Notes under the pieces: generated by a model
Told to the model about the DNA's origin: nothing
Databases searched by the model: none
Seen by the model: the letters and a program-made list of their open reading frames with translations, nothing else
Program-made: the position numbers and the translations under genes
Part shown: piece after piece, positions 24,223 through 32,396 of the stretch
Layout: each line of letters begins with the position of its first letter
Position numbering within the stretch: position 1 is the stretch's first letter
Assembly (NCBI RefSeq): GCF_039535785.1
Contig: NZ_BAAAXV010000001.1
Coordinates: 1,178,001-1,242,000 of the forward strand
Length of the DNA: 64,000 nt
Source: Nonomuraea helvata
GTDB lineage: Bacteria > Actinomycetota > Actinomycetes > Streptosporangiales > Streptosporangiaceae
Direction: 5' to 3'

Positions 24223-24288
24223 ACACGTCGAACATAATTTCGATCACGCTCGGTGTCAACCGATTCCACGAACACAGGTTCGACGTGT
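24223..24288. promoter_or_regulatory. LexA-like SOS box within an 11-base inverted repeat
   Basis: TCGAACATAATTTCGA at 24228-24243 fits the actinobacterial LexA consensus TCGAAC-N4-GTTCGA at 11 of 12 fixed bases. It overlaps the left arm of a perfect inverted repeat, ACACGTCGAAC at 24223-24233 and GTTCGACGTGT at 24278-24288. The nearest downstream gene is the HEPN gene on the minus strand. The remaining gap 23,961-24,304 shows no gene. Confidence 0.45.
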
Positions 24289-24304
24289 CGCGTTCCTGTG
24301 GACG

Positions 24305-24346
24305 AAAAAGGCCGTCGCCGCAGGAGAACGAGATGCGGCGACGGCC
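24305..24346 (-). terminator. Intrinsic terminator of the ferredoxin-P450 operon
   Basis: A perfect 13-base stem, TGCGGCGACGGCC and its complement (24310-24322 and 24334-24346), with an 11-base loop, followed on the minus strand by TTTTT. It begins 30 bases after the ferredoxin stop. Confidence 0.88.
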
Positions 24347-24375
24347 CTCGGGCCGTTCAAGGGGTCAGGCGTCGC

Positions 24376-24567
24376 TCAGGCGATGGAGATGGCCCCTGAC
24401 GGGCACAGGGTCACGGCGCGGCGGACGCCGTCCTCCAGCTCCTGCGGCGGCACCTTCTGCAGGAGCTCCACCGTGCCCTCGTCCTCGCTCTGGTCGAACA
24501 CCTCCGGCACTGTCAGCGCGCACATGCCCGCGCCGATGCACACCGTCGTATCTGCCTTGATCTCCAT
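24376..24567 (-). CDS. Small ferredoxin, probably [3Fe-4S]
   Basis: A 63-aa electron carrier with cysteines at 10, 16 and 55 in the pattern CIGAGMC and CPSGAI. The position of the usual second cysteine holds alanine (A13 region), which is the [3Fe-4S] pattern of actinomycete P450 partners. It starts 6 bases after the P450 gene and surely serves it as redox partner. Confidence 0.92.
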   Translation of the reverse strand: MEIKADTTVCIGAGMCALTVPEVFDQSEDEGTVELLQKVPPQELEDGVRRAVTLCPSGAISIA

Positions 24568-24573
24568 GATGAC

Positions 24574-25767
24574 CTACCAAGTGACTGGGAGGCGGTGCAC
24601 GCCATAGATGCCCATATCCGAGCGCATCGGCACCTCCTCGGGTGTTACGGCCAAGCGTAGACCCGGGAAGCGGCGCAGCAGTGCGGGGTACGCGATGCGC
24701 ATCTCGGCCCGCGCGAGCTGCTGTCCCAGGCACTGATGGATGCCGTGGCCGAAGGTCAGGTGCCCGCCCGCCTGCCTGGTGACGTCGAGCCGGTCGCCGT
24801 CGGGGAAGCGGGACGGGTCGCGGTTGGCGGCGGGCAGCTGGAGGGTGACGGTCTCGCCCGCCTTGATGAGGGTGCCCTCGATCTCGACGTCCTCCAGCGC
24901 GGTACGGATCGGCCCGACGTGGATGATCGTGAGGTAGCGCAGCAGCTCCTCGACGCCGTTGTCCACCACCGACGGGTCGTCGCGCATGGCGGCGAGCTGG
25001 TCGGGGTTGGTGAGCAGCGCGTACGTCCCGAGCCCGAGCATGTTGGCGGTCGTCTCGTGCCCGGCCACCAGCAGCAGGAACGAGACCCCGGTGAGCTCCT
25101 CGTCGTTCAGCTCCCCGCCCTCGATGAGCCCGCTGAGCAGGTCGTCGGACGGCTCCTTGCGCTTGCGCTGGATGAGCCCGTACAGGTACGCCATGACCCG
25201 CCCGAGCGCGGCGATCGCCTCCTCGGCCTTGGTCTCCAGGCTGAGCAGGAGCTTGGAGTCCTCCTGGAACTGCGCGCGGTCCTCGTACGGCACCCCGAGC
25301 AGCTCACAGATCACCAGCGACGGGATGGGCAGCGCGAACATCTGCACGAGGTCCACCGGACCGCCGGCGGCGGCCATGCCGTCCAGGTGGGCGTTGACGA
25401 TCTCCTCGATCCGCGACTCGAGCGCCTTCATCCGGCGCACGGTGAACTGCCCGGTGAGCAGTTTGCGGTAGCGCGTGTGGTCGGGCGGGTCCATCCGCAG
25501 GAAGACCCCCGCCGGCATCTTCCGCTCCCGCTGCATCCTCACCCGTTCCAGCTGGCTCGGCAGCGGCGGATGCGAAAGCTCCTGCCTGTTGCTGAAGTGC
25601 GGGTGCGCCAGGATGGCGCGGGCCGCCGAGTAGCGGGTCACCAGCCAGCCCCGGTGGCCGTCTGGGTAAGTCATGCGGTGCATGGCCCCCTGTTGTCGCA
25701 GCTCAGTGGCTTCGTCAGGCGGGTCCAACGGACGCCGGCGGACCATGGGAAACGTGACGTCGGACAT
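24574..25767 (-). CDS. Cytochrome P450
   Basis: Haem monooxygenase, soluble, 397 aa. Landmarks: I-helix AGHETTA, K-helix ELLR within VEELLRYLTI, and the haem loop FGHGIHQCLGQQLARAE with the thiolate cysteine. The substrate is unknown; the overall sequence recalls CYP105/CYP107-like actinomycete enzymes. The ATG at 25767 is chosen for AAAGGAG 7 bases upstream; the longer frame reads unlike a P450. Operon with the ferredoxin; divergent from a TetR gene that probably controls it. Confidence 0.93.
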   Translation of the reverse strand: MSDVTFPMVRRRPLDPPDEATELRQQGAMHRMTYPDGHRGWLVTRYSAARAILAHPHFSNRQELSHPPLPSQLERVRMQRERKMPAGVFLRMDPPDHTRYRKLLTGQFTVRRMKALESRIEEIVNAHLDGMAAAGGPVDLVQMFALPIPSLVICELLGVPYEDRAQFQEDSKLLLSLETKAEEAIAALGRVMAYLYGLIQRKRKEPSDDLLSGLIEGGELNDEELTGVSFLLLVAGHETTANMLGLGTYALLTNPDQLAAMRDDPSVVDNGVEELLRYLTIIHVGPIRTALEDVEIEGTLIKAGETVTLQLPAANRDPSRFPDGDRLDVTRQAGGHLTFGHGIHQCLGQQLARAEMRIAYPALLRRFPGLRLAVTPEEVPMRSDMGIYGVHRLPVTW

Positions 25768-25810
25768 GCTGCGGCTCCTTTCCGAGTGACACCCCCATAA
25801 AACCTCTCCC

Positions 25811-25857
25811 ATTGCAAAATTTCAATCCATGCAAATGGGCACTGCTTGCACTATAGT
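25811..25857. promoter_or_regulatory. Divergent promoter/operator between P450 and tetR
   Basis: Three TGCAA/TTGCA half-sites occur at 25812, 25830 and 25846: TTGCA-13-TGCAA and TGCAA-11-TTGCA share the middle one. TATAGT at 25852-25857 lies 6 bases before the TetR ATG, as for a leaderless transcript. The region is AT-rich against its surroundings. It fits autoregulation and P450 control by the TetR protein. Confidence 0.45.
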
Positions 25858-25863
25858 TTCGGC

Positions 25864-26484
25864 ATGGTGGAAAGCGGTGGCGTGGGGCTGCGGGAGCGCA
25901 AGAAGCAGCGCACGCGCCGGGCACTGGTCGAGGCCGCGCTCCGGCTGTTCGACGAGAAGGGCTACGAGGAGACCACACTCGCGGAGATCGCCGCGGAGGC
26001 CGACGTGTCGACGCGCACGTTCTTCAGCTACTTCGCGAGCAAGGAGGACGTGGTCTTCTACGACTCCGAGGGCCGGATGGAGCGGGCGGTCGCCGCGCTG
26101 GCCGACAGGGAGCCGGGCGAGTCGCCGGCCGACGTGCTGCGCAGGATCGTGGACGAGAGCCTGGAGTGGCTCACCACGTACGAGGAGTTCACGTTCGAGG
26201 ACGCGGGGCTGCGGATACGGCTCGTCCTCAAGGAGCCGGCGCTGCAGGCGCGGGCGCTGATGATGCTGTTCGAGAACCAGGCCAGGATGGCGCGGGCGCT
26301 GCACGAGGCGTACCCGGACAAACTGGACCGGGTGGAGGCGGCCGCCGCGGTGGGGGCGGTGTTCGGCGCGGTGAAACTGGCGATCATCACGAACATCGAC
26401 CACGACCGGTCCGTGGAGCAGATGTGGCACACGGCGCGGCGCGCGGCCGAGATCACGCTCTCCGGCCTGTGCTCGCTCGGTTAG
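25864..26484 (+). CDS. TetR-family transcriptional regulator
   Basis: DNA-binding repressor of 206 aa. The N-terminal helix-turn-helix reads TRRALVEAALRLFDEKGYEE then LAEIAAEADVSTRTFFSYF, typical of the family, followed by a variable helical ligand domain. ATG at 25864 (MVESGG); no ribosome site but a -10-like TATAGT just upstream suggests a leaderless message. Divergent from the P450-ferredoxin operon, its likely target. Confidence 0.93.
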   Translation: MVESGGVGLRERKKQRTRRALVEAALRLFDEKGYEETTLAEIAAEADVSTRTFFSYFASKEDVVFYDSEGRMERAVAALADREPGESPADVLRRIVDESLEWLTTYEEFTFEDAGLRIRLVLKEPALQARALMMLFENQARMARALHEAYPDKLDRVEAAAAVGAVFGAVKLAIITNIDHDRSVEQMWHTARRAAEITLSGLCSLG

Positions 26485-26533
26485 CCCTCGACGGCCCTGT
26501 CTGGGAAACTGGCCCGAGGGGAGGGGGAGCCGG

Positions 26534-27063
26534 ATGGCGAGGAGCAGGTGGCCGGTCGCTCTCGGCCTGCTGACGCTGGGGCCGGTCCTGGCGGCGGCGT
26601 ACGCGGGCGCGAACCTCGTGGCCATCAGGACAGCCGTGAAGACGCAGATCGCGGGCCCCGAGTGGGCGGGCGGCCGGCTCGGTCCCGACGGGATGACCGC
26701 GCTGGGCACCGACGCGGGGCGGCTGGTCTCGTGGACGGCGCTGCTCGCGGGCGTCCTGGGCGTGGTCTACGCCGTCATCGGCGTGCTCTTACGGCGGCGC
26801 GGCCGGGGCCGCACGTTCCTGTTCGTGCTGTCGGGCGTCCTGATCATCCCGTACGCCCTGGCGGTCTTCGTGGCGCTGCTCAACCCCGTCAGGATGCTGG
26901 CGGGACTCTACGACTCCCCGACTTCGCCGACGGCCTCCCCGCGTGGCAGGCGGCCACGGTCGTGATCCTGGTGCTGGCCGGGCCGGCACAGGCGGTAGGG
27001 CTGTGCATGGCCGCCGCCGAGGGCAGGCGGGCGGCCACGGCTCCCCCGGAACCTCAGCGCTGA
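26534..27063 (+). pseudogene. Four-helix membrane protein with a one-base frameshift
   Basis: From the ATG at 26534 the frame encodes three hydrophobic segments (LGLLTLGPVLAAAYAGANLV, WTALLAGVLGVVYAVIGVLL, FLFVLSGVLIIPYALAVFVA). After GLYDSP it turns to SPTASPRGRRPRS and stops at 26965. The next frame continues naturally with DFADGLPAWQ, a fourth helix VVILVLAGPAQAVGLCMA and an ending at 27063. One extra C in CCCC at 26916-26919 would restore about 176 aa. Family unknown. It contains a TTA leucine codon at 26789. Real mutation or sequencing error cannot be told apart here. Confidence 0.75.
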
Positions 27064-27117
27064 AGGCCGGACTTCACGGCCGCGGCGGGCCGGTCGAGCG
27101 GACCCGCCCGCCGGCTC

Positions 27118-28866
27118 TCAGCCGCAGCGCCCGTTCGACCAGGTCGTCCAGCCCATCTGGGCACCGCCCCGGCCGGTCGCGGCCCAGCCCGTCGGCGGGA
27201 CCGCGCCGTACGGGACGACGGCGGTGCAGGCGCCCTCCGGAGGCCGGCCGCCGTAGAATTCGAGCTTCGTCCACGACACCCGGTACGCCAGCGGCACCCA
27301 CACGTTCCACTTCACCCTCCTGTCCACCGCCACCCGCCCCGGGGGCGGCTTCGGCAGCCAGTCGGCACCGGACGGGGGCGCGGGCGCCTGCCCGGCCGTG
27401 AACGCGATGTCGATCAGCGCCAGCACGCCCACCACCAGCAGCCGGGTACGGCGGGTGGTGAGGAAGGCGGCCGCGATCAGGCAGGCCAGCATGATCAGTG
27501 CGGTCATCGAGGCGGCGACCAGGTCGAGCGAGTCACGGTCGCCGGTGAGGAAGATCACCTCGGGGAAGTCGAACGCGATGAAGCCGTAGCGCTCCAGCCG
27601 GTCCCCCGCGTACCAGGCGGCCGCCCCGCCGGTCAGCGCCATCAGCCCGGCGGCGGCCGCCGCGTGCCGCATGACGGCCAGGCGCCCGCCCTTCAGCAGC
27701 ACGACCAGCCCGGCGAGGGTCCAGGCCACCGCGACGCAGGCCAGGTAGCGGCCGTAGACGTAGTTGCCGACGCGGTGCTCGTCCGGCAGGGCGGCCGAGG
27801 AGGCGTACGCGATGCCGAGGGTCGCGAGCAGCAGCGCGCCCGCCAGGACACGGTGCTGGAACGGCGCGGACCGCCGGACCAGCAGGGCCGCCGCGCCGGC
27901 CAGGCCGACGCCCGCGAGCCCCCAGGTGCCGACGATGAGGTACCAGAGCTGCCCGGCCGCTCCCGAGAGCGCCCACGCCTGCCCCTCGAAGGTCGTGAGC
28001 CTGGACATGAGCAGCCCCGACAGGTCGCGGGACCCGCCCGGGTACAGCGCGGCCGCCAGCGCCCCGTTGAGCGCCTTACCCGCCGCCACGACCACGGCGG
28101 CGCTTCCCAGCGCCGCGACCGCCGGCATCACCATCCCCCGGCGGACCGCCGGCATCACCCTCTTCCGGCGGACCGCCGCTGTCCCCGTCTTCCGGCGGAC
28201 CGCCGGCACCACCGTCTTCCAGCGGACCGCCGCCACCATCACGACCAGCACGCAGACCGCCAGGACGACCGTCCCCCGCAGGTGCGCCGCCATCGCGAAC
28301 GCCGACAGCCCGCCCGCCGCCGCCCCGGCCCGCACCGACCGGTACGCGACCAGGTCGTGCACCGCGACCAGCCAGGCGAGCACGAGCACGGGCAGGATCG
28401 CATCGGTCAGCGCCAGCCCCGAGAACAGCAGCAGCGCCGGCGACAGCCCCGCCACGAACGCCGCGATCAGCGCGGCCCGCACGCCCAGCCCCAGCCGGCG
28501 CAGCAGCAGGTACGCCAGCGGGTACGCGCTCGCGGCCACCATCGACCCCACCACGGCCACCAGCCGGTAGGCCAGGACGGGGTCGGAGGTGAGCCAGAAG
28601 ATCGGCACCAGCAGGACCGGATACCCGCCGTGGTAGAAGGTCGAGCCGGTCAGATCGGCGCCGGGCCCGCCCGCCAGCCAGCGGGCGGCGAGCAGATACC
28701 CGGTCTCGTCCGGGTTGGCCACCGGTCCGGTGTGGTAGCGGTACAGCCAGAGGCGCAGCCCCACGTGCGCGACCCACCCCGCCACCAGCAGCCACCACAG
28801 CCGGGACCGGCTCTCGCGCCGCGCCGCCACGTATGCGGGCACGGGCGCCATGAACACCGTTGTCAT
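27118..28866 (-). CDS. Multi-pass membrane glycosyltransferase, GT39/GT-C like
   Basis: A 582-aa integral membrane protein with about ten hydrophobic helices and a large extracytoplasmic C-terminal part. The first loop has ANPDETGYLLAARWLAGG, matching the acidic catalytic loop of polyprenyl-phosphate sugar transferases. Relatives move mannose or other sugars from lipid carriers to proteins or wall glycans; donor and acceptor are unknown here. A nine-residue sequence is repeated four times in one cytoplasmic loop. ATG at 28866 has GGGGGGAG only 3 bases away, held in a hairpin; ATG 28851 is an alternative. Confidence 0.75.
   Translation of the reverse strand: MTTVFMAPVPAYVAARRESRSRLWWLLVAGWVAHVGLRLWLYRYHTGPVANPDETGYLLAARWLAGGPGADLTGSTFYHGGYPVLLVPIFWLTSDPVLAYRLVAVVGSMVAASAYPLAYLLLRRLGLGVRAALIAAFVAGLSPALLLFSGLALTDAILPVLVLAWLVAVHDLVAYRSVRAGAAAGGLSAFAMAAHLRGTVVLAVCVLVVMVAAVRWKTVVPAVRRKTGTAAVRRKRVMPAVRRGMVMPAVAALGSAAVVVAAGKALNGALAAALYPGGSRDLSGLLMSRLTTFEGQAWALSGAAGQLWYLIVGTWGLAGVGLAGAAALLVRRSAPFQHRVLAGALLLATLGIAYASSAALPDEHRVGNYVYGRYLACVAVAWTLAGLVVLLKGGRLAVMRHAAAAAGLMALTGGAAAWYAGDRLERYGFIAFDFPEVIFLTGDRDSLDLVAASMTALIMLACLIAAAFLTTRRTRLLVVGVLALIDIAFTAGQAPAPPSGADWLPKPPPGRVAVDRRVKWNVWVPLAYRVSWTKLEFYGGRPPEGACTAVVPYGAVPPTGWAATGRGGAQMGWTTWSNGRCG
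28120..28227 (-). repeat. 27-base in-frame tandem repeat in the glycosyltransferase gene
   Basis: Four units (28120, 28147, 28174, 28201) of 27 bases encode VRRGMVMPA, VRRKRVMPA, VRRKTGTAA and VRWKTVVPA. The block is basic and lies between two predicted helices, so copy-number change would only lengthen a loop. Confidence 0.85.
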
Positions 28867-28899
28867 GGACTCCCCCCAAGAAGGTCAGGGAGGGAGTCC
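28867..28899 (-). promoter_or_regulatory. Leader hairpin covering the glycosyltransferase ribosome site
   Basis: On the minus-strand transcript GGACTCCC pairs with GGGAGTCC, extended by three more pairs across a bulge, around a 10-base loop. The 3' arm (28867-28877) is the G-rich ribosome site itself and ends next to the ATG, so the stem would hide it. Confidence 0.45.
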
Positions 28900-28993
28900 A
28901 GCAAAGGCCCCATAACGGGCCCGTCACCGTATGTGGTTATGCGCGCGTTATGCTGCCGAAGCCCCTGGTCACGCGCTCACCGGCACGCCTGGC

Positions 28994-29821
28994 TCAGGCG
29001 CGCCGGAACTTGCCCCGGACATGCACGGGCACGCCCTTGCCGAGCATCGCCGGCAGCACCTCGGCCACGTTCATCGGCATGCGGACGCACCCGTGCGAAG
29101 CCGGGTAGAGCGGCACCGACAGAGCCCCGTGGAAGGCGATGCCGCCGTTGAAGAAGATCGGGTTGTAGAGCTGCCCCAGGTACGACCGGTGCCACCCGCG
29201 AGCGCGCCACGTCGTCCTGTAGTCGCCCGTCGGCGTGCTGGCCGAGCCGCAGAACCGCTGCTGCCTGCCCTGCCAGGTGGCGGTCTCGCAGTAGGGGACG
29301 CCGCTGCCCGAAGAGATGTGGGTGATCAGCTTCACCTGGCCGCCCACGTAAAGGACCATGATCTGCTTGGTGAGGTTGACCTCGGCGCGGGTCGGCTTGC
29401 CGTTCCTGACCAGGACCTGAGGAGACTTCGGCGCCTCCAGGGCGTCCCACGTGCGCTTGGCGATCGTGCCGGACGGCCTGATGCCGTTCACCTTCTGGAA
29501 CGCCCACACGGCCGCCAGCGTCGCACCGCCGTAGCGGCCGTCGGCCTTGCCGGGGCGGTAGCCGAGCTCGGCCAGGCGCTGCTGCAGCCACTGGACGGCC
29601 TTGCCCTTGGAGCCCAGCTTGAGCGTCTTGCGCGGCGCGGTGACCGCGGCGGCAGGCCCGAACTGCGCGCCCGCCGAGATGCGCGTGGCGACGGGGGACA
29701 CAGCCGTCAAGACCGGTGATGCCGACGCCGGGCGTTGCGGCGCCTGCGCACCGCAGCCCGAGAGTGCGACAGCGCCAGCCGTCAGAAGAGCAGCCACTCC
29801 GGGCAGCCGTCGAGCCCCCAC
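28994..29821 (-). CDS. L,D-transpeptidase lipoprotein with peptidoglycan-binding domain
   Basis: Cell-wall enzyme that forms 3-3 peptide cross-links. A lipoprotein signal ends in LSGC, then a PG-binding domain (KGKAVQWLQQRLAELGYRPG..DGRYGGATLAAVWAFQ) precedes the YkuD catalytic domain with the active-site cysteine in ASHGCVRMP. About 275 aa. The GTG at 29821 is chosen because GAGAGG lies 8 bases upstream; the GTG at 29830 is also in frame. It lies upstream of the glycosyltransferase gene on the same strand. Confidence 0.92.
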   Translation of the reverse strand: MGARRLPGVAALLTAGAVALSGCGAQAPQRPASASPVLTAVSPVATRISAGAQFGPAAAVTAPRKTLKLGSKGKAVQWLQQRLAELGYRPGKADGRYGGATLAAVWAFQKVNGIRPSGTIAKRTWDALEAPKSPQVLVRNGKPTRAEVNLTKQIMVLYVGGQVKLITHISSGSGVPYCETATWQGRQQRFCGSASTPTGDYRTTWRARGWHRSYLGQLYNPIFFNGGIAFHGALSVPLYPASHGCVRMPMNVAEVLPAMLGKGVPVHVRGKFRRA

Positions 29822-29918
29822 GCGTACCACCTCTCATACCATTATTGAATAGATCAGAGGACCCTACACCACTCGCCATGAACCAGTAATGAAGCGGTCA
29901 ACTGTTTAGAGTGTGCCC

Positions 29919-30395
29919 ATGCCTGAGAAGTTGCCGTCCAATGCCGTCGTCGTTCAAACCGCGCTGCGCGAGCTCGGGGCGGGCGGCGAGATCGTCGTCC
30001 TGCCCGAGAAGGCCCCTACGGCCGCGACCGCCGCGGCTCAGCTCGGGTGCGAGGTCGGCGCCATCGCCAACAGCCTGATCTTCGACGCGGACGGCGCTCC
30101 GCTGCTGGTCCTGACGAGCGGGGCGCACCGCGTGGACGTGGAGCTGATCGCCCGCACGGTAGGGGCCGCGAAGGTACGGCGTGCGACGCCGGAGTTCGTC
30201 AGGGCGGCGACCGGCCAGCCCATCGGCGGCGTGGCCCCGGTCGGGCACCCGGCGCCCGTACAAACCCTGGTGGACAACTGGCTCGGCAAGCACGAGGTGG
30301 TATGGGCGGCCGGCGGGCATCCGCTGACCGTTTTCCCGACGACGTTCGAAGAGCTCGTGCGGATCACCGGGGGTACGGCGGCGGACGTCGAGTAA
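29919..30395 (+). CDS. YbaK/ProX-like aminoacyl-tRNA deacylase family protein
   Basis: Editing-type domain of 158 aa, probably clearing mischarged tRNAs or acting in a related way. Family marks are LGCEVGAIANSLIFDADGAPLLVL, SGAHRVD, and IGGVAPVGHPAP near the middle, then FPTTFEELVRITGG at the end. The position that holds a catalytic lysine in E. coli YbaK appears to be asparagine (IANSL), so activity is not certain. The ATG at 29919 has no good ribosome site; a GTG at 29913 is possible. Confidence 0.85.
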   Translation: MPEKLPSNAVVVQTALRELGAGGEIVVLPEKAPTAATAAAQLGCEVGAIANSLIFDADGAPLLVLTSGAHRVDVELIARTVGAAKVRRATPEFVRAATGQPIGGVAPVGHPAPVQTLVDNWLGKHEVVWAAGGHPLTVFPTTFEELVRITGGTAADVE

Positions 30396-30396
30396 T

Positions 30397-30966
30397 GTGC
30401 GACGGGTGATCGAGTTTCGCGGGGCGGGTCCGGCCGAGTTCACGGAGCGGCTGGAGACGGTGATCGACATTTACGCGGCTGCCATGAACCCGCCCGAGGA
30501 GCAGATCAACGGCCGTAAGACCATCATGCGAAATCACGCGACATATCCCCATTTTCAGTGTCATTTCGCGGAATTGCGTGATTCGTCCGTTTCCTCGCCC
30601 CTTACCGTGGGCTTCGCGTACGGCTTCCACGGCGCTCCCGGGCAATGGTGGCACGACGTGGTCTACCGGGCCGTGACCGACCGCCTCGGCCGGGAGGCCG
30701 CCAACGCCTGGCTGGGCAACGCGTTCGAGCTGGCCGAGATCCACGTCCACCCCGACTACCACGGCAAGGGCATCGGCCGCGCGATGATCCGCACCATCTG
30801 CGCCGGACGCCCCGAGCGCTCGGCCGTCCTGTCCACCCATGACCAGCCCACGGCCGCCCGCCATCTCTACGCCAGCATGGGGTTCACCGACCTTCTCACG
30901 AGGTTCGTGTTCCCGGGCGGCCACGAGGACTACGCGATCATGGGCCGTCCTCTGCCCTTGACCTGA
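30397..30966 (+). CDS. GNAT-family N-acetyltransferase
   Basis: Acetyl-CoA-dependent transferase of 189 aa with unknown substrate. Motif A is clear: LAEIHVHPDYHGKGIGRAMI, with the pyrophosphate-binding G-x-G-x-G/A turn; TAARHLYASMGFTDLLTRF closes the fold. GTG start at 30397 directly follows the previous stop; GTG 30406 (MIEFRG) is an alternative. Codons for residues 40-65 are less GC-rich than the rest. Confidence 0.88.
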   Translation: MRRVIEFRGAGPAEFTERLETVIDIYAAAMNPPEEQINGRKTIMRNHATYPHFQCHFAELRDSSVSSPLTVGFAYGFHGAPGQWWHDVVYRAVTDRLGREAANAWLGNAFELAEIHVHPDYHGKGIGRAMIRTICAGRPERSAVLSTHDQPTAARHLYASMGFTDLLTRFVFPGGHEDYAIMGRPLPLT

Positions 30967-31187
30967 CGGCGACCTGTTGAGGAGGCCGTGACTGTTGGGT
31001 TTGTTTGGGCATGGCCTGGGGCACCATCCATTACGTAAGGTATCCGCCCCTTTACTCACCGTCTACTGTCCCCTGCCCGTCACCCGCCCGGTCCCCCTGC
31101 GGACGGGTGGCGGGCCACCCCACCGCAGTACGGCGGTGTCCCGGGCGGCGGTACACCTCATCCAGCGCGCCTCACCCCAGCGCGCGA

Positions 31188-31256
31188 CCCACCACCCGCC
31201 GCCCTCGTGCCCCGCCACCGCGGGGCCCCTCCGGCGCAGGCGCGGCGGGATGGTGG
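31188..31256. terminator. Branched hairpin between the acetyltransferase gene and metF
   Basis: Outer arms at 31188-31202 and 31242-31256 pair with one bulge; inside, GCCCCGC (31209-31215) and GCGGGGC (31220-31226) form a tight hairpin. The genes on both sides converge, so it can end both transcripts. Elsewhere in the 30,967-31,310 gap a CACCCG/CGGGTG hairpin is near 31,080; no gene is seen. Confidence 0.55.
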
Positions 31257-31310
31257 CTGGACCCGCCCGGCGCCACCTGGCGTCGGCCTTCACACCCCGG
31301 CCCGACGGTT

Positions 31311-32231
31311 TCAGGCGGAAAGAGCCACCCGCTCGAGGCGCTGGAAGACTTCGCGCGACGCGCTGGAGCGGTTGAACGTGATGAAGTGGATGCCCGGCGC
31401 GCCCTCGTCGAGCAGCCGCTGGCACAGCTCGGCCCCGTGCTCGATGCCGAGCCGCCGCACCGCCGCCGGGTCGTCCGCGACCGCCTCGAAGCGGGCCGCC
31501 ACCTCCGGCGGGAACGGCGCCCCCGACAGCTGCTCCGACCGCGCGATGGTGCTCATCTGCGTCACCGGCATGATGCACGGGATGATCGGCGTGTCGCACC
31601 CCTGGGCCGCCACCCGGTCGCGCAGCCGCAGATAGTCATCCGCGCGGAAGAACATCTGCGTGATCGCGTAGTCGGCCCCCGCCTGGCACTTGCGGACGAA
31701 GTACTCGGTGTCGGACTCGATGGACGGCGAACGCGGATGCTTGTACGGGAAGGCGGCCACGCCGACGCAGAAGTCGCCCGCCTGCCTGATCAGCCGTACC
31801 AGGTCCTCGGCGTAGAGCACGCCCTCGGGGTGGCGCACCCACTCGGCCGACGGGTCGCCAGGGGGGTCGCCGCGCACGGCCAGGATGTTGCGCACCCCGG
31901 CGTCGGCGAAACGCCCCACCAGGTGGCGCAGCTCGCGGATCGAATGGTTGACCGCGGTGAAGTGCGCCACGGGCGTGAGCGTCGTGTCGTGCGCGATCCG
32001 CTCGACGATGTCGACCGTGCGGTCACGCGTGGAGCCGCCCGCGCCGTACGTCACGGACACGAACGTCGGCCGCAGCGACTCCAGCTCCCTGATCGCCTTC
32101 CAGAGCTGCCGCGCTCCCTCGTCGGTCTTCGGCGGGAAGAACTCGAAGGAGAACGACCGGCCACCGGCGGCGAGCAGGTCGCGGACGGTGGGAACACGAT
32201 CGGGCAGGATGGAGGGTCGACCAAGCGCCAT
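31311..32231 (-). CDS. metF: Methylenetetrahydrofolate reductase
   Basis: Reduces 5,10-methylene-THF to 5-methyl-THF for methionine synthesis, using FAD. The 306-aa barrel has [18 protein letters not shown] near the N-terminus, [15 protein letters not shown], the folate/FAD segment [11 protein letters not shown], and [15 protein letters not shown] at 32231. Divergent from the polyprenyl synthase gene. The pair metF and prenyl synthase close to an Rv2175c gene and PASTA kinase matches the arrangement Rv2172c-Rv2176 of Mycobacterium tuberculosis, from memory. Confidence 0.96.
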   Translation of the reverse strand: MALGRPSILPDRVPTVRDLLAAGGRSFSFEFFPPKTDEGARQLWKAIRELESLRPTFVSVTYGAGGSTRDRTVDIVERIAHDTTLTPVAHFTAVNHSIRELRHLVGRFADAGVRNILAVRGDPPGDPSAEWVRHPEGVLYAEDLVRLIRQAGDFCVGVAAFPYKHPRSPSIESDTEYFVRKCQAGADYAITQMFFRADDYLRLRDRVAAQGCDTPIIPCIMPVTQMSTIARSEQLSGAPFPPEVAARFEAVADDPAAVRRLGIEHGAELCQRLLDEGAPGIHFITFNRSSASREVFQRLERVALSA

Positions 32232-32278
32232 GCCCCAAGGTTACAGGTCAGCTCCCCACCACAAGGTCATGGACGCAC

Positions 32279-32310
32279 CACCCTAGGGGGCCTGCGCGTC
32301 ACCCTAGGGG
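32279..32310. promoter_or_regulatory. Paired CACCCTAGGGG sites between metF and prenyl synthase
   Basis: CACCCTAGGGG begins at 32279 and again at 32300, exactly 21 bases (two helical turns) apart. Each holds the palindrome CCCTAGGG. They lie about 50-80 bases ahead of metF and 85-120 ahead of the prenyl synthase gene, whose start follows TAGTCT by a short gap. The cognate regulator is unknown. Confidence 0.4.
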
Positions 32311-32396
32311 TCACAGCCCTGTCCCCTCCGAGGCACGGCGACGCCTCCGGCACACCTGCGGATTCGATCCGGGCGCCCGGCCACTAGTCTCAAGGC

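Noticed and set aside
24278..24290. GGTTCGACG looking like a tRNA T-arm
   Set aside because: No cloverleaf, acceptor stem or anticodon arm can be drawn around it; it is part of an inverted repeat.
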